From Croceibacterium ferulae (GTDB lineage: Bacteria > Pseudomonadota > Alphaproteobacteria > Sphingomonadales > Sphingomonadaceae): DNA of 64,000 nucleotides. Below are positions 63,133 through 64,000 of the stretch, in pieces; position 1 is the stretch's first letter, and each line of letters starts with the position of its first letter. The notes under the pieces were generated by a model. It had not been told where the DNA came from. It saw only the letters and a program-made list of their open reading frames with translations, and ran no database searches. The position numbers and the translations under genes were made by a program. The stretch covers positions 1 through 64,000 of the forward strand of contig NZ_QZVQ01000012.1 of NCBI RefSeq assembly GCF_003660445.1, read 5' to 3'.

Positions 63133-64000
63133 TCAGCCTGCCGTGCTGGTGCGCAGCTTGGGCTTGTGGTTCAGCGCACCCCCCTGCATGATCGCCTCCC
63201 GGAACTCGTCGCGCTTCTCATGAATGGAGGCGATGACCGGTCCTATCGCCACGCCCAGGTCCACCAGCACCGCCTCCGACAATTGCAGGCTGCTTTCCAG
63301 CGTTTCCGGCACGGCGGTCGTGGCACCGCTGCGGTACAGTTCGCCGGCATGCTCCGGGTCGCGGGCGCGCGCGATGATCGGCAGATCGGGATAGGCGGAG
63401 CGCAGCTTGCGGGTGATGCGTTGGGCCAGCACGGGCTCGTCCATGGTCAGGATCACCGCCGGTGCCTGCGCCAGGCCCAGCCGCTCCAGCGCGTCGGTCC
63501 GCGCGCCATTGGCGAACACCGCATTGTATCCTTCCCGCCGGCTGCGTTCGGCCATGTCCGCATCGGCATCGATCGCGATATATGGCTTGCCGTGGTGGCG
63601 CAGCATATCCGCCACCAGCCGTCCCACGCGCCCGCATCCGATGATGATGGCGCGCGGCTCGTCCCCCTGATCGGCCGCCTCGGGCATGGAGGGGGCCGGA
63701 TCCACCCGCCGCCCGATCAGCCGACCCAGCGCCGCCAGCAGCGGGGTGACCGTAAGCCCGATCGCGGTGACCATCTGCCAGAACTGTGCCGTTCCCGGCT
63801 GGATCAGCTGGGCAGTCGCGGCGGTGGCCAGCACGATCAGCGTGGTTTCCGACGGGCTCGACATCAGGATGCCGCCCTCCGTCGCCGTGCTGAGGCGGGC
63901 CCCCATGATCCGCAGCAGCACGCCCGTGACCACCGCCTTCAGCGTCAGCACGCAGACGACCGCAAGCGCGACGGGGCCGAGATTGGTCCAGAGTTCGACC
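63133..64000 (-). CDS. Kef/CPA2-type monovalent cation:proton antiporter, C-terminal part (cut by window edge)
   Basis: The last ~289 residues of a longer protein whose 5' end is outside the window; the frame is open to base 64000. The visible part begins with the final membrane helices (VALAVVCVLTLKAVVTGVLL, TTLIVLATAATAQLIQ, MVTAIGLTVTPLLAALGRLIGRRVDP) and continues into an RCK/TrkA-N nucleotide-binding domain (AIIIGCGRVGRLVADMLRHHGKPYIAID) and a regulatory tail. This is the KefB/KefC layout: potassium efflux gated by the cytosolic domain. The membrane core with the ion-binding residues is not visible. Confidence 0.88.
   Translation of the reverse strand, partial: VELWTNLGPVALAVVCVLTLKAVVTGVLLRIMGARLSTATEGGILMSSPSETTLIVLATAATAQLIQPGTAQFWQMVTAIGLTVTPLLAALGRLIGRRVDPAPSMPEAADQGDEPRAIIIGCGRVGRLVADMLRHHGKPYIAIDADADMAERSRREGYNAVFANGARTDALERLGLAQAPAVILTMDEPVLAQRITRKLRSAYPDLPIIARARDPEHAGELYRSGATTAVPETLESSLQLSEAVLVDLGVAIGPVIASIHEKRDEFREAIMQGGALNHKPKLRTSTAG

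Overview
The window is a high-GC chromosomal segment from an alphaproteobacterium, most likely a member of the Sphingomonadales (Sphingomonadaceae or Erythrobacteraceae type). The evidence is the smpB / DUF2062 / cckA block, recA followed by alaS with an alphaproteobacterial GTTC-N7-GTTC SOS box, the aroQ-accB-accC cluster, the carboxynorspermidine route to spermidine, and two large TonB-dependent receptors in a pectin and an apparent phosphate context. Genes are densely packed, often overlap by one to four bases, and use GTG or TTG starts at gene junctions. No insertion sequence, integrase or CRISPR array was seen.

Layout. (1) 1-1203, minus strand: the end of a probable type IV secretion operon, with a small TPR protein, a VirB1-like lytic transglycosylase and the first codons of a secreted VirB2-like protein cut by the left edge. 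(2) 1210-6538: a Pho-box-like promoter, a beta-helix-type lipoprotein, a TonB-dependent receptor and, convergent to them, a PhoB-like regulator with a degenerate receiver. I infer a phosphate-responsive outer-membrane uptake module. (3) 6654-10596: otsB, a GH15 hydrolase and otsA, overlapping end to start, for trehalose metabolism. (4) 10604-14439: a PLP-dependent dehydratase, then carboxynorspermidine dehydrogenase, a cysteine-rich lipoprotein and carboxynorspermidine decarboxylase. (5) 14444-22975: a pectin or rhamnogalacturonan locus with a DUF4450-type hydrolase, a TonB-dependent receptor and a divergent PL10 pectate lyase.

(6) 22988-31262: three tRNA genes (Pro-TGG, a CAT-anticodon tRNA, Pro-GGG), an Lrp-family regulator, accC-accB-aroQ, a lone holin-like gene, yajC-secD-secF, and a divergent XRE regulator / DUF6456 pair. 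(7) 31281-37956: an ABC-F ATPase, a SIMPL protein, a PepSY / response regulator / histidine kinase operon, chorismate mutase and a long-chain polyprenyl diphosphate synthase. (8) 38073-46546: a GH106 alpha-L-rhamnosidase, a Tat-exported PhoX-type phosphatase with its own Pho-box-like site, an IspZ-like membrane protein with an extra N-terminal domain, rlmN and a small outer-membrane barrel. (9) 46672-58858: an EAL protein, a patatin, greB, a soluble lytic transglycosylase, dapA, smpB, a DUF2062 protein, the cell-cycle kinase cckA and two DUF4139 proteins. (10) 58878-64000: recA with its SOS box, alaS, a small disordered protein and the C-terminal part of a CPA2/Kef-type antiporter cut by the right edge.

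Two themes recur. Phosphate scavenging is suggested by Pho-box-like sites in front of the lipoprotein/receptor pair and of phoX. Plant cell-wall degradation is suggested by PL10, the DUF4450 protein, the receptor and the distant GH106 enzyme. The least explained items are the lipoprotein/receptor/degenerate-regulator module, the cysteine-rich lipoprotein inside the spermidine operon, and a DUF4139 protein carrying a polyproline tract followed by a TonB-box-like motif.
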